From contig JANOAR010000229.1 of assembly GCA_031411235.1 (NCBI GenBank), positions 1 to 33,167 on the forward strand: DNA of 33,167 nucleotides. Direction: 5' to 3'. The stretch is from JANOAR01 sp031411235. Its GTDB lineage: Bacteria > Verrucomicrobiota > Verrucomicrobiia > Verrucomicrobiales > Verrucomicrobiaceae. This document shows positions 16,297 through 24,466 of this stretch, one piece after another (position 1 is the first letter of the stretch; each line of letters begins with the position of its first letter). The position numbers and the translations under genes are program-made. The notes beneath the pieces were generated by a model that searched no databases, was not told the origin of the DNA, and saw only the letters and a list, made by a program, of their open reading frames with translations.

Positions 16297-16345
16297 AGGC
16301 GAGGGGAGTTGAACCCCTGTCCGAATAACCCTGGTGGGAATCAGG
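16297..16345 (-). ncRNA. Probable 3' fragment of tmRNA (ssrA) or tRNA, a non-functional scar
   Basis: On the minus strand, TATTCGGACAGGGGTTCAAC continues into TCCCCTCGCCT. This is a perfect T-arm: stem AGGGG/CCCCT, loop TTCAACT, matching the B-box consensus. The CGGAC just before the stem and the CGCCT after it match the 3' end of tmRNA. The acceptor then breaks off (TTTGTTA instead of CCACCA), and no 5' half pairs with it, because the murCB stop lies only about 45 bp upstream. It therefore cannot be a complete gene. A tRNA remnant is the alternative. Confidence 0.5.
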
Positions 16346-16373
16346 CAGTCACCCGATATTGAGGTCATACGGC

Positions 16374-18686
16374 TCACAGCCCCATCGCTCCTTCCTCGCC
16401 GATCACCTTCACCTCCAGTTCAAGCTGCACGCCACGCTCGCGCATGGCGATCTCTTGAATCTGGGCGATGAGATCGAGCACATCGCGGGCGGTGGCACCA
16501 CCTTCGTTGATGATGAAGTTGCCATGCACGCCGCTGACCACCGCCTTGCCAACTCGCTTACCTTTGAGGCCGAGATCATCGACGAGCTTGCCTGCGCCGC
16601 AGAGTTCGGGGTTCTTGAAAATGCAGCCTGCACTGGCTCCGACGGGCTGGCTGCTTCGACGTTTGTTGCGCGAGGCTTCCAGGCCAGCGTCAATCTGCTC
16701 GACGGTCGCGAGGCTGCCTCGCAAGCGAGCGCTGAGGAGATAGCGCTCTTCAAATTCCGGCGCACTGCGGTAGCTGTGCTGGATCTCGGCCAGCGGCTTT
16801 TCTTTGACCTGACCATCAGCATCAATGAAGCGCACGCTGACGATTTGATCGAAGGTCTCCGTGGCCATCGCACCTGCGTTCATGCGGATCGCACCGCCGA
16901 GGTTGCCTGGGATGCCTTCCATCCATTCAAAGCCGCCGAGGCCAGCGTTGCGCGCGGCACTGGCGATCTTTTTTAACCGCGCACCGACGCCTGCGATGAG
17001 GCAGTCGCCCTCGTGCCGCACGTCTTCAAAATCGCCCTTGGCGGGATGAATGACCGCGCCGCGAATGCCGCCATCGCGCACCAATAAATTGGAGCCACGT
17101 CCAATAACCCGGATGGGAACAGCGGCACCGCGCAGCAGTCGCACGCACTCGATGAAGGCCGTCTCGGTGCGCGGTTGCACCCAGTACTGCGCAGGCCCGC
17201 CGATGCGGAAGGTGGTGTGCAAAGCCATCGGCTCGTAGAGCTTCACCACGCCGCCGCCGTGGGCTTCGACGATGCCGATGAGTTGCTCGGCAATGACCAG
17301 ATCGCGGGCGATGCAGGTGCCGACTTCATGCACGTTGCCAGCGCCGAGGGTGATGAGCACATCGCCGGGTTGCAACACATTGCCGATGATGTCCCGAGCA
17401 ATTTTCATGGTCGGTGTACTGCGGCAGTGCGGGCCGCCGTGCGCTCGCACCTCCTCCAGAATCGTCTCGCCTGTGACGCCTGGCAGCGGCTTCTCGCTGG
17501 CGGGATAAATGTCGGTGACGAACAACTCCTGCACGTCATCGAAGGCCGCGCCGAACTCTTTCTTCAACAACTGCGTGCGGCTGAAACGATGCGGCTGGAA
17601 CAGGCACAGCAAGCGCTGTGGATTGAGCGAGCGCGCCGTCGCCAGCGTGGCCTTCACCTCAGTGGGATGATGCCCGTAGTCGTCGATGATCGTGAAGCGC
17701 TCGCCCGCATAGCGAATGTCGAAGCGCCGCTTGGCCCCACGGAAGCTGCTCAGCGCGCGTTGGATCGCATCAAACGGCACGCCAACTTTCGATGCCAGCG
17801 CGATGGCGGCGAGGGCATTGGAGACATTGTGTTTGCCTGGAATGCCGAGCGTGGCGATGCCGAGAGACCTACCTTTGGCGAAGACCTCGAACTCCGTCTG
17901 CGCGGGTCGCGAGGCGATGATGCGTGCGGCGAAGTCATGGTTCTCGCAGTCCCAGCCGTAGCTCACGGCGGTGGGATGAGCCGCGCAGACTTCGGTAGCC
18001 ACGGGGTCTTCAGCGCAATAAATCCAGTGCCCTGGCGTCTGGCTGAGCAACTGCCGGAAGACGACTTTGATCGCATCAATGTCAGCATAAAAATCGAGGT
18101 GCTCGGGCTCGATATTGAGGATGATGGAGTGCTCGGGCGTGAAGTTAACGAGAGTGCCATCGCTCTCATCGCCCTCGGCGACGAACAGCTCGCCTTCGCT
18201 GTCCCAGTGGGCATTCGAGCCGAGGATGGGGATCTCCGCACCGACGTAGTGGGAGGGCTTCATGCCTCCCTGGCGAAGGACATGCGCGGTCAAGGCCGAG
18301 GTGGTGGTTTTGCCATGCGTGCCTGCGACGACGACGCCTTTTTTTCCAGCCATAATGGCGGCGAGAGCCTCGGCGCGACGCACCAGCGGGATGCCTTGTT
18401 TAAAGGCGGCTTCATAGGCCATGTTGCTGGGCTTGATGGCGCTGGAGTAGATGACCATATCGCAGTCTTCGACTTCCTTTTCGCTGTGTGGGCTAAAGAA
18501 CTGCAAGCCTGCTTTCACCAGTCGGTCGGTCTCCAGCGTGGTCACTTTGTCCGAGCCGCTGACCTTGTGCCCGAGCGCCAGCAGCAGCGACGCGAGCCCA
18601 CTCATACCGGAGCCTGCCACACCGATGAGGTCGATGCGCATGGGGTGCTTGCTCTCGCGAAGGATACTGAGGACGGGATGGATCAT
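16374..18686 (-). CDS. murC/murB: MurC-MurB fusion (UDP-MurNAc--alanine ligase / UDP-MurNAc reductase)
   Basis: A 770-residue bifunctional cytoplasmic enzyme. Residues about 16-460 are MurC: IGVAGSGMSGLASLL (Rossmann), ATP loop GTHGKTTT (122-129), LNIEPEHLDFY, IDDYGHHPTEVKATL and the C-terminal LFQPHRFSRT. Residues about 475-770 are MurB: LHTTFRIGGPAQYW, IGRGSNLLVRDGG (FAD), GIPGNLGGAIRMNAGA, YRSAP, SAGCIFKNP and the final ELEVKVIG. MurB makes UDP-MurNAc and MurC adds L-Ala, so fusing them couples consecutive steps. MurB's usual catalytic Ser in the SAGS/FKNP motif is Cys here, a known variant in some lineages. The start ATG overlaps murG's stop (ATGA). An internal ATG (codon 16, MRIDLIGVAG) is the classical MurC start and could be used instead. 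Confidence 0.96.
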   Translation of the reverse strand: MIHPVLSILRESKHPMRIDLIGVAGSGMSGLASLLLALGHKVSGSDKVTTLETDRLVKAGLQFFSPHSEKEVEDCDMVIYSSAIKPSNMAYEAAFKQGIPLVRRAEALAAIMAGKKGVVVAGTHGKTTTSALTAHVLRQGGMKPSHYVGAEIPILGSNAHWDSEGELFVAEGDESDGTLVNFTPEHSIILNIEPEHLDFYADIDAIKVVFRQLLSQTPGHWIYCAEDPVATEVCAAHPTAVSYGWDCENHDFAARIIASRPAQTEFEVFAKGRSLGIATLGIPGKHNVSNALAAIALASKVGVPFDAIQRALSSFRGAKRRFDIRYAGERFTIIDDYGHHPTEVKATLATARSLNPQRLLCLFQPHRFSRTQLLKKEFGAAFDDVQELFVTDIYPASEKPLPGVTGETILEEVRAHGGPHCRSTPTMKIARDIIGNVLQPGDVLITLGAGNVHEVGTCIARDLVIAEQLIGIVEAHGGGVVKLYEPMALHTTFRIGGPAQYWVQPRTETAFIECVRLLRGAAVPIRVIGRGSNLLVRDGGIRGAVIHPAKGDFEDVRHEGDCLIAGVGARLKKIASAARNAGLGGFEWMEGIPGNLGGAIRMNAGAMATETFDQIVSVRFIDADGQVKEKPLAEIQHSYRSAPEFEERYLLSARLRGSLATVEQIDAGLEASRNKRRSSQPVGASAGCIFKNPELCGAGKLVDDLGLKGKRVGKAVVSGVHGNFIINEGGATARDVLDLIAQIQEIAMRERGVQLELEVKVIGEEGAMGL

Positions 18687-19801
18687 GGGCGGGAAGCCAG
18701 CTCTTCGACGATGTTGGCGATGCGCTCCGCCGAGTCTCTGACGGCGATTTTTTTTGCCGCTTCCTTCATGGCTTTCGCGGTTTTTTCATTGGTGAAAACG
18801 GCGCGTATGGCTTCGAGCAGCGTGTTGGCATTCAGCGTGTTCTCAGGCATCAATTTAGCGGCTCCAGCCTTGGCGAATATTTCTGCATTCTTGGTCTGGT
18901 GGTCGTCCGCAGCGGTGGGGTAAGGGACGAGCAGGCTGGGTTTGCCGAACCAAGCCAACTCGGTCAAAGTCGAGGCACCGGAGCGAGCGATGACGAGATC
19001 GGCGACGGCGTAGGCTAGCTCCATGCGATGGCAGAAGGCCATAACTTGGTGCGGCATGTCGGCGTACTTGGCATAGGCATCGCGCACTTCTTGGTAGTCC
19101 TGAGGGCCAGCGATGTGGAGAATTTGGTAACCCTCGGCGAAGATGTCTTTCAGCGCGGTGATGACGGCGCGATTGACGCCGCGTGCGCCTTGGCTACCGC
19201 CCATGACCAGCAATGTTTTTTTGCCCTTTTGCAGTTCCAGCACATCGTAGGCATCGTCTTCCAGCTTCGCAGCGATGCTTGATCTAACAGGTGTGCCGAC
19301 GGTGCGGATGTCGGGATTTTTGGGGAAATGCGCTTTACATGCCTCTAGGCCACAGAGCACCACATCGCAGAAGCGTGCGTTGAGTTTATTGGCCTTACCG
19401 GGCACCGCGTTGGACTCATGGATGATGGTCTTGCGCAGTTCTTTTCGGCCTGCGACGAGAGGTGCGAGCGAGGTGAAGCCGCCCATCCCAAGCACGACTT
19501 TGCTATCATATTTTTGCACTAGGGCACGGCAGTCTTTGAGCCCCTGCCAGAGGCCCTTGGCAAAGCCAATCATCTTGGGCGACCAGGGCTTGGGCATGGC
19601 GACGAAGTTCATGCTCTTGAACTCTAAATGGGGGTGTCCCGAGGCAGCAAGGGCGTCGATTTTTTTCTCGCTGATGAGCAGTGTCACTTTGTGACCGCGC
19701 TGCTTTAGCACCTCGGCCACGGCGATGCCGGGGTAGAGATGACCACCTGTGCCGCCACAAGCGATCAAGGTGTGAAAGGGTTTGTTCTTGGGTTTAGCCA
19801 T
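18683..19801 (-). CDS. murG: UDP-GlcNAc transferase MurG (lipid II synthase)
   Basis: Peripheral inner-membrane GT28 enzyme adding GlcNAc to lipid I. It has 372 residues. Motifs are ACGGTGGHLYPGIAVAEVL (GGTGGH loop), VVLGMGGFTSLAPLVAG, IIHESNAVPGKANKL, VMGGSQGARGVNRAV, FCHRMELAYAVADLVIARSG and STLTELAWFGKPSLLVPYP with the following DDHQTKNA. These are the standard donor and membrane-facing landmarks. It overlaps murCB by 4 bp, giving translational coupling. It starts at ATG 19801, 113 bp from the PP2C gene's stop (19915) on the same strand. The upstream dcw genes (mraY, murD, ftsW) are not adjacent, so the cluster is split here. Confidence 0.97.
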   Translation of the reverse strand: MAKPKNKPFHTLIACGGTGGHLYPGIAVAEVLKQRGHKVTLLISEKKIDALAASGHPHLEFKSMNFVAMPKPWSPKMIGFAKGLWQGLKDCRALVQKYDSKVVLGMGGFTSLAPLVAGRKELRKTIIHESNAVPGKANKLNARFCDVVLCGLEACKAHFPKNPDIRTVGTPVRSSIAAKLEDDAYDVLELQKGKKTLLVMGGSQGARGVNRAVITALKDIFAEGYQILHIAGPQDYQEVRDAYAKYADMPHQVMAFCHRMELAYAVADLVIARSGASTLTELAWFGKPSLLVPYPTAADDHQTKNAEIFAKAGAAKLMPENTLNANTLLEAIRAVFTNEKTAKAMKEAAKKIAVRDSAERIANIVEELASRP

Positions 19802-19914
19802 GAAAAAGGGAGGAGTGGTGGGGAAAAATCTGAGGTCGGTGTTTCAAAGGCACAACAGCGCCCCGGTCAAGTCCTAGCACACTCGAGCTTGTAGAAGCGG
19901 ATGAATCTGCACGA

Positions 19915-20763
19915 TTAAAAAGTAACAACCAAGGCGGTGGAATTATCGCGGCTGCCCTCGTCCAGGGCGGTCTGGACGAGTCGCTCGCCAAGATTTTCTG
20001 CGGGGGAGGGTGAGCGCAGCAACCTCGCTAGGGCATGATCCCAAATGCCGTCGATGATGCCGTCGGAGCAAAAAAGGATTTTATCGCCTGGGGCCAAAGG
20101 CACTTGGGAGATCTGCGGATTGATGAACTGATTCCCCGCGCCGAGGGCTTGTGTCAGGATGCTGCGCCGAGGGTGTGTGCGCAGTTCGCGCTCGTTGAGT
20201 TTGCCTTCGCGGTAGAGCCAGCCCGCGTGCGAGTGGTCATGGGTGATCTGGCGCAGCTCGCCATTGCTAGGCAGGTGGTAGATGCGGCTGTCGCCGAGGT
20301 GGGCGAAGTGCATCGCCCCTGGCATGAACCAGCCCAGACTGAGCGTGGCCCCCATGCCACGGCATTCCTCGTAGCAGCGGCTGTGCAGCGTCATCTCGGC
20401 ATGGATGGCAAGGTAAAGGGTCGTCAGAGTCGCGGCGATGGTGGCCTCGCTCGCGCGGAAGCTGCGCGGCAACAGGCGCGTGATGGCCTGCGTGGCGATG
20501 CGACTGGCGAATTCACCGCTATTCGCGCCGCCCATGCCATCGCTGACGGCAAAGACGTAGTCGGCAGCGACTAGCTCCCCTTCGCCAATTTTGCCGAGGT
20601 AGCGGACTTCATGGGCGTCGAAGGTGAGCGCGAGAAAGGCGTCTTCGTTGTTGGGGCGGAAGCGGCCTTTGTTGGTGGAGGCAGACCAAGAAAAAGATGA
20701 AGGATAGGGCTCGCGGGAAGCCTTTGTTGGCAGGACATCACTTACTTCTTGGGGCTCATTCAT
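19915..20763 (-). CDS. PP2C-family Ser/Thr protein phosphatase
   Basis: Metal-dependent phosphatase of 282 residues, cytoplasmic, a single PPM domain with no extra parts. It shows STNKGRFRPNNEDAF (29-43), FAVSDGMGGANSGEFASRIA (71-90), GMGATLSLGWF, HFAHLGDSRIYHL, DKILFCSDGIIDGIWD and a C-terminal SRDNSTALVV; all metal-binding aspartates are present. The start is ATG 20763 (MNEPQEVSDV), 16 bp after the kinase-like gene's stop; earlier in-frame starts would overlap that gene. It is the last gene of a three-gene unit with the kinase-like protein and the spermidine-synthase-like membrane protein, suggesting that it reverses that kinase's phosphorylation. Confidence 0.93.
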   Translation of the reverse strand: MNEPQEVSDVLPTKASREPYPSSFSWSASTNKGRFRPNNEDAFLALTFDAHEVRYLGKIGEGELVAADYVFAVSDGMGGANSGEFASRIATQAITRLLPRSFRASEATIAATLTTLYLAIHAEMTLHSRCYEECRGMGATLSLGWFMPGAMHFAHLGDSRIYHLPSNGELRQITHDHSHAGWLYREGKLNERELRTHPRRSILTQALGAGNQFINPQISQVPLAPGDKILFCSDGIIDGIWDHALARLLRSPSPAENLGERLVQTALDEGSRDNSTALVVTF

Positions 20764-20779
20764 TGTCCTTGGTCGCTCG

Positions 20780-21163
20780 TTACTCGTTATTGGATAGGAT
20801 CGTTGCAAACTCAAAATCAATGAGGCAGAAGCGCCCCATGCCAGCGTGATACGTGACGTTGCGTGTGGCTTGGTCATCGTGGCGCACGCCATAGGCTTCG
20901 AGTTCGGCAAAGAGTGATTTCATGCGCTCCTCGTTGAGATGTTCGACACGAATGCCAGCGTTGCTGGTGATGATTTTGAGCGTGTCTGGATCACAGTCCA
21001 GCAAGCGGGGGACAAAGGGACAATTTCGGGATTCGAGGTAGCGCAGCACGCGCACTTCATTGCCGAAACGCTCGCGTGCGGCATGGCCTTTGAAGGTCTT
21101 ATAGACCTTGCCATCGAAGCCGATATGGACGGTGGCGCGGACAGTGTCTTTGGCTTCGTGCAT
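20780..21163 (-). CDS. Minimal protein-kinase-like protein (127 residues)
   Basis: A very small protein with the order and spacing of kinase catalytic residues. These are VYKTF with Lys22 (ATP-binding Lys), ERFGNEVRVL with Glu36 (salt-bridge Glu), a VPRLL hinge-like strand, VRHDDQATRN with Asp96 and Asn102 (HRD...N loop), and CLIDFEFA with Asp116 (DFG position, here DFE). It has no recognisable glycine loop beyond HIGFDGK and no C-lobe after the DFE, so it is about half a normal kinase. RIO or aminoglycoside-kinase-like lineages are the nearest shape. It starts at ATG 21163, 6 bp after the preceding gene, and a PP2C phosphatase follows 16 bp downstream. Activity is unproven; it may be a pseudokinase or need a partner. 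Confidence 0.65.
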   Translation of the reverse strand: MHEAKDTVRATVHIGFDGKVYKTFKGHAARERFGNEVRVLRYLESRNCPFVPRLLDCDPDTLKIITSNAGIRVEHLNEERMKSLFAELEAYGVRHDDQATRNVTYHAGMGRFCLIDFEFATILSNNE

Positions 21164-21169
21164 GGGTTT

Positions 21170-22720
21170 TTAGAGTCCTCTGCGGATGATGGCGTCCACG
21201 GGGTTCAGGTTATCTGTGAAGACAACACCTTTGCCTGGCCACTGCTCGGCGGACACATACTGGCGGCATATCCTATCCTGCCAGCTACCGGGCACGTAGG
21301 CGCGGTCGGCAAAGAGTGGCTTCCAGTCTTCTTTGCTGGCGAGCAGCATGACGTTTTGCGCCTCGTCGTGCCGCCCCCCGACGGCGAAAATTTCGACGTG
21401 AGGGAAGACTTGTTGCAGCGTGGTGATCATGCCTGCGAGCAGTTCGGCACGCTTGCCTTGCACGGCGGTAATGGCGTTCATGAGGAAGATGCCATGGGGG
21501 CTCAGGCGATCATGCACGAGCTGAAAAAACTCTTTCGATGCGAGATGCACCGGGATGGCTCGCACGCCGTTGTAGGCGTCGCCAAAGATGAAGTCATAGC
21601 GCTTGTCCTTCTGCGTGTAGAGGTAGTGCCGTGCGTCATCGGCGAAGGCGTGGACGCCTGGGTGTTCATCGAGCTTGAAGTAGCGGCGACCGACATCAAT
21701 CACGGCTGGGTCGATCTCGACAACCTCGACTTTAGCGCTGGGGTAATCACGAGCCATGCGCTCTGGCATTCCAAAAGCTCCCGCGCCGATGAAGAGGGCG
21801 CTGTCGAGCTTGAAGCCATCGCGAATGAACGGCAGTTGCCAGTACTGCTGGTAGTCGAGGATGATGCCGCCATCGGCCACACGCATCCCGCCTTCCATCG
21901 TCGAGTCGAGCTGGAGAAAGCGCTGGCGATGGGCTTCGCTGCCTTGTTCGATGACTTCGATGTGATGGTAGTAGGAGTCCTCGCGATGCACCACGCCATC
22001 CTTTGTGGCGGACTTCACCGTAGAGCCATACCAGCTCGCGATGAGCCCACTGAGCAGGATCGGCAGCATTTCTTTAAGCGTCTGGCGAGCGAGAAAAAAA
22101 GCAGCACAAGCGAGCGCGAGCAACGCTATGCCCGTGCCGACGAATATCTGCTGCACGCCATAGTTCGAGAGCAGGTAGAAGCCCGAGAGAAAGGTGCCGA
22201 CGAAGCTGCCCAGCGAGCCGAGCATGGAGATCGTGCCTGCTGCCGTGCCCACATGGGCGTCCTTGCTGAGTAGGCTGTAGAGCCGCACCGAGGCTGGTGA
22301 AATCGCTCCAAGCAACACGCCAGGGATGGCGAAAAGGATGATCGAGATGGTCACTGGACCGCTGATGTTTCCGAGCCCAGCATTGACCGGGCCTGCATAA
22401 ACAAAGATGGCAGGGATGAACATCGTCAGCACCGCCGCCGCTGCGAGCAGCCAGCCGAGCAGGGCAAAGTCGGCCTTCTTTTCCGCGAGCCATCCGCCGA
22501 GATACCCGCCGACGCTGAAGGCGATCAAGATGACGCCGATGAGGGCTGTCCAAGTGTAGCTGGTATTGCCAAACAGTGGCGCGAGAAGACGATTCGCGCT
22601 GATCTCGACGACCATGATCGCTGCTCCTGCGAGAAAACAAATCAGAGAGAGAATGAGCGGTGCATGGCGTGGAGCAGCGTAGGAAGAGGTGGTGTCGGGA
22701 GAAGGAGTCTTGGGCTTCAT
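21170..22720 (-). CDS. Membrane-bound spermidine-synthase-like protein
   Basis: A 516-residue fusion. The N-terminal half has about seven hydrophobic helices (LILSLICFLAGAAIMVVEIS, TALIGVILIAFSVGGYLGGW, and others to about residue 225), with the ISANRLLAPLFG motif typical of the membrane domain of fused SpeE proteins. The C-terminal half is a Rossmann methyltransferase-like SpeE domain: ALFIGAGAFGMPERMARDYP, VEVVEIDPAVIDVGRRYF, DDARHYL and FIFGDAYNGVRAIPVHL. The Asp-rich features could transfer aminopropyl groups, but many such fusions are not proven polyamine synthases. I start at ATG 22720; the 14 extra codons upstream (MLDVRGSLFDV) come from an intergenic repeat. It is the first gene of the unit with the kinase-like and PP2C genes. 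Confidence 0.88.
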   Translation of the reverse strand: MKPKTPSPDTTSSYAAPRHAPLILSLICFLAGAAIMVVEISANRLLAPLFGNTSYTWTALIGVILIAFSVGGYLGGWLAEKKADFALLGWLLAAAAVLTMFIPAIFVYAGPVNAGLGNISGPVTISIILFAIPGVLLGAISPASVRLYSLLSKDAHVGTAAGTISMLGSLGSFVGTFLSGFYLLSNYGVQQIFVGTGIALLALACAAFFLARQTLKEMLPILLSGLIASWYGSTVKSATKDGVVHREDSYYHHIEVIEQGSEAHRQRFLQLDSTMEGGMRVADGGIILDYQQYWQLPFIRDGFKLDSALFIGAGAFGMPERMARDYPSAKVEVVEIDPAVIDVGRRYFKLDEHPGVHAFADDARHYLYTQKDKRYDFIFGDAYNGVRAIPVHLASKEFFQLVHDRLSPHGIFLMNAITAVQGKRAELLAGMITTLQQVFPHVEIFAVGGRHDEAQNVMLLASKEDWKPLFADRAYVPGSWQDRICRQYVSAEQWPGKGVVFTDNLNPVDAIIRRGL

Positions 22721-22727
22721 GGAGCGG

Positions 22728-22850
22728 CGAACATCGAACAGTGAACCTCTAACGTCCAACATCGAATGGTGATTATCCCATTCCTTCGCCTCTTACTTCT
22801 CATTCATTCCGTGTTGAAAGTTTAAGGTTCACGGTTCGATGTTCTCTGCC
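22728..22850. repeat. TTCGATGTTC-type intergenic repeats
   Basis: Between the divergent spermidine-synthase-like and NHL genes, degenerate runs of a short unit occur: GAACATCGAACAGTGAACCT from about 22729, CGTCCAACATCGAA near 22753, and GGTTCACGGTTCGATGTTCT around 22826-22845. A related copy lies at about 25216-25242. Translated, they give the spurious MFDVR/LDVRG peptides often seen in verrucomicrobial annotations. Their origin is unknown. Confidence 0.6.
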
Positions 22851-22852
22851 TC

Positions 22853-23938
22853 ATGAACATCGCTTCGCTCTCCACCATTCTCATCGCCACATTGACGTTG
22901 TCTGCCGCTGCTGCGGACTGGTCTATCGCCACCTTCGCAGGCAACGGACAAAAGGGCGGCAGCGGCGATGGCGGAGCCGCGACGGCGGCGGAGATTGATA
23001 ATCCTTTCGGCCTTGTGCGTGGGCCGGATGGGGCGCTTTGGTTCTGTGAATACACAGGGCAGCGGATTCGCAAAGTGGCGGCAAATGGCAGCATCAGCAC
23101 CATGGCTGGCAGCAGTAAAGTGGGCTACACAGGCGATGGTGGCCCAGCGCTCCAGGCGACATTCAATCTGCCCCACGAGATCCGTTTCGACAAAGCTGGG
23201 AACTACTACATCGCCGATATGCAGAACCATGCGATCCGTCGTGTGGATGGAAAATCGGGCATCATCACCACCTTCGTCGGCACGGGCAAGGCAGGCTACT
23301 CGGGCGATGGCGGGCCTGCGGCGATGGCTCAACTCAAGCAGCCGCACAGCATTCAGTTCGACCCTGCGGGCGACCTGTATATCTGCGACATCGGCAACAA
23401 TGTTATCCGCAAGGTGGACATGAAGTCGGGCAAGATAAGCACCTTCGCTGGCACGGGAAAACCGGGCGCAACGCCCGACGGATCTAAGATCGAAGGCACA
23501 CCGTTGAAAGGGCCGCGCTCGATGGATTTCGATGCGGCTGGGAATATGTGGATCGTCACACGCGAGGGCAATCAGGTGTTTAAATTCGATCTGAAAGCGG
23601 GTGTCATCCACCACATCGCAGGCACCGGGCAGAAGGGCTTCGAGGGCAATGGTGGGCCTGCGAAAGCGGCAAAACTGAGTGGCCCCAAGGGCATCGCTAT
23701 CGACAAAGAAGGCAATGCCTGGCTCGCCGATACGGAAAGCCACAGCGTGCGTATGGTCGAGGCGAGCACGGGCAAGCTGCTGCTCATCGCGGGCACGGGC
23801 GCAAAGGGCGACGGGCCAGATGGCGACCCGCTAGGCTGCAAGATGGCACGGCTGCACGGGATTTATGTCGATGCCGATGGAGCCGTCTATATCGGCGATA
23901 GCGAGGCGCATCGCGTGCGCGTGCTGCGGCGGAAGTAG
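22853..23938 (+). CDS. Secreted NHL-repeat protein
   Basis: Exported beta-propeller protein of 361 residues. The signal peptide is MNIASLSTILIATLTLSAAA (cleavage about residue 20). The rest is about six repeats of a blade with a very regular motif: TFAGNGQKGGSGDGGAATAA, MAGSSKVGYTGDGGPALQAT, FVGTGKAGYSGDGGPAAMAQ and HIAGTGQKGFEGNGGPAKAA, each followed by a P-x-x-I/L-x-F-D-x-x-G-N-x-Y/W-I-x-D strand pair (for example FDKAGNYYIADMQNHAIRRV). Such NHL propellers bind proteins or carbohydrates; some are lyases, but no catalytic residues can be picked out here. The start ATG 22853 lies next to the intergenic repeat. No operon partner is seen. Confidence 0.88.
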   Translation: MNIASLSTILIATLTLSAAAADWSIATFAGNGQKGGSGDGGAATAAEIDNPFGLVRGPDGALWFCEYTGQRIRKVAANGSISTMAGSSKVGYTGDGGPALQATFNLPHEIRFDKAGNYYIADMQNHAIRRVDGKSGIITTFVGTGKAGYSGDGGPAAMAQLKQPHSIQFDPAGDLYICDIGNNVIRKVDMKSGKISTFAGTGKPGATPDGSKIEGTPLKGPRSMDFDAAGNMWIVTREGNQVFKFDLKAGVIHHIAGTGQKGFEGNGGPAKAAKLSGPKGIAIDKEGNAWLADTESHSVRMVEASTGKLLLIAGTGAKGDGPDGDPLGCKMARLHGIYVDADGAVYIGDSEAHRVRVLRRK

Positions 23939-23972
23939 GCCCTGGTGGCCTCGCCATCACCGCGTTCGACAG

Positions 23973-24431
23973 CTACTCCACGGCAATCTTGATCACGACC
24001 TTCAAAACCACAGTCACTGCGTCCCACTCGATGCAGGGCGCGTGGGCATCCTGAGGGTAAAGAATGGCAAAGTGTCCCGCGCTCAGATGCAACGGCGTCA
24101 CGTCAGGCACGAGCTTCCAGAGCGCGGCTTCTTTCGCCTCGTCGTAGGCCATGGTCTGCTCTTGCATGGCAGCCAGCGGAGCCCAGAGAATGATTTCGCG
24201 CCCGCTGTGGACATACTGCACGTCGATGTACTTGCGGTGCGCCTCGAACTTAGCGCTGTCGATGGGCTTCGTGGTGTAAGTCTGCACGAGGGCAAAGGCA
24301 GCATCGCCATCAATGTCATGGCGACCCAGTGCCTGCGTGCCATCGAAGGCACGTAGCCAGGCGAAGGCCTTGGCGAAGCGGGAGTTGAGCGAGGCGTAAG
24401 TGTCGGCTTTGGGGAGAGTGTCGAGGATCAT
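23973..24431 (-). CDS. YhcH/YjgK/YiaL (TabA) family protein
   Basis: Small cupin-like protein of 152 residues from the DUF386 family (E. coli YhcH, TabA, and the beta subunit of evolved beta-galactosidase). Recognisable parts are the N-terminal MILDTLPKADTYASLN, GRHDIDGDAAFALVQTYTTK, FEAHRKYIDVQYVHSGRE (metal-binding His and Glu region) and HFAILYPQDAHAP followed by VLKVVIKI. The family is tied to sugar-acid, often sialic-acid, metabolism or biofilm control, but the biochemical role is unsettled. Use of ATG 24431 gives the standard family start; an upstream extension to 24485 would overlap panB. The gene sits 35 bp downstream of panB on the same strand, so co-transcription is likely, though no functional link is evident. 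Confidence 0.9.
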   Translation of the reverse strand: MILDTLPKADTYASLNSRFAKAFAWLRAFDGTQALGRHDIDGDAAFALVQTYTTKPIDSAKFEAHRKYIDVQYVHSGREIILWAPLAAMQEQTMAYDEAKEAALWKLVPDVTPLHLSAGHFAILYPQDAHAPCIEWDAVTVVLKVVIKIAVE

Positions 24432-24466
24432 GGTGGATGAGGAGTGATTGAGTGATGCGTTGCGGT

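Noticed and set aside
15757..16377. 206-codon minus-strand ORF across the repeat island
   Set aside because: Its sequence is built from the inverted and direct repeats and the tmRNA-like fragment, it shows no protein-like composition, and its start lies within the murCB stop region.
17175..18923. 582-codon plus-strand ORF
   Set aside because: It lies antisense to murC-murB and murG, whose motifs are unmistakable; long antisense frames are expected at this GC content.
20764..20910. N-terminal extension of the PP2C phosphatase
   Set aside because: It overlaps the kinase-like gene in another frame; ATG 20763 gives a complete PPM domain.
20939..22273. 444-codon plus-strand ORF
   Set aside because: It is antisense to the kinase-like and spermidine-synthase-like genes and has no recognisable domain.
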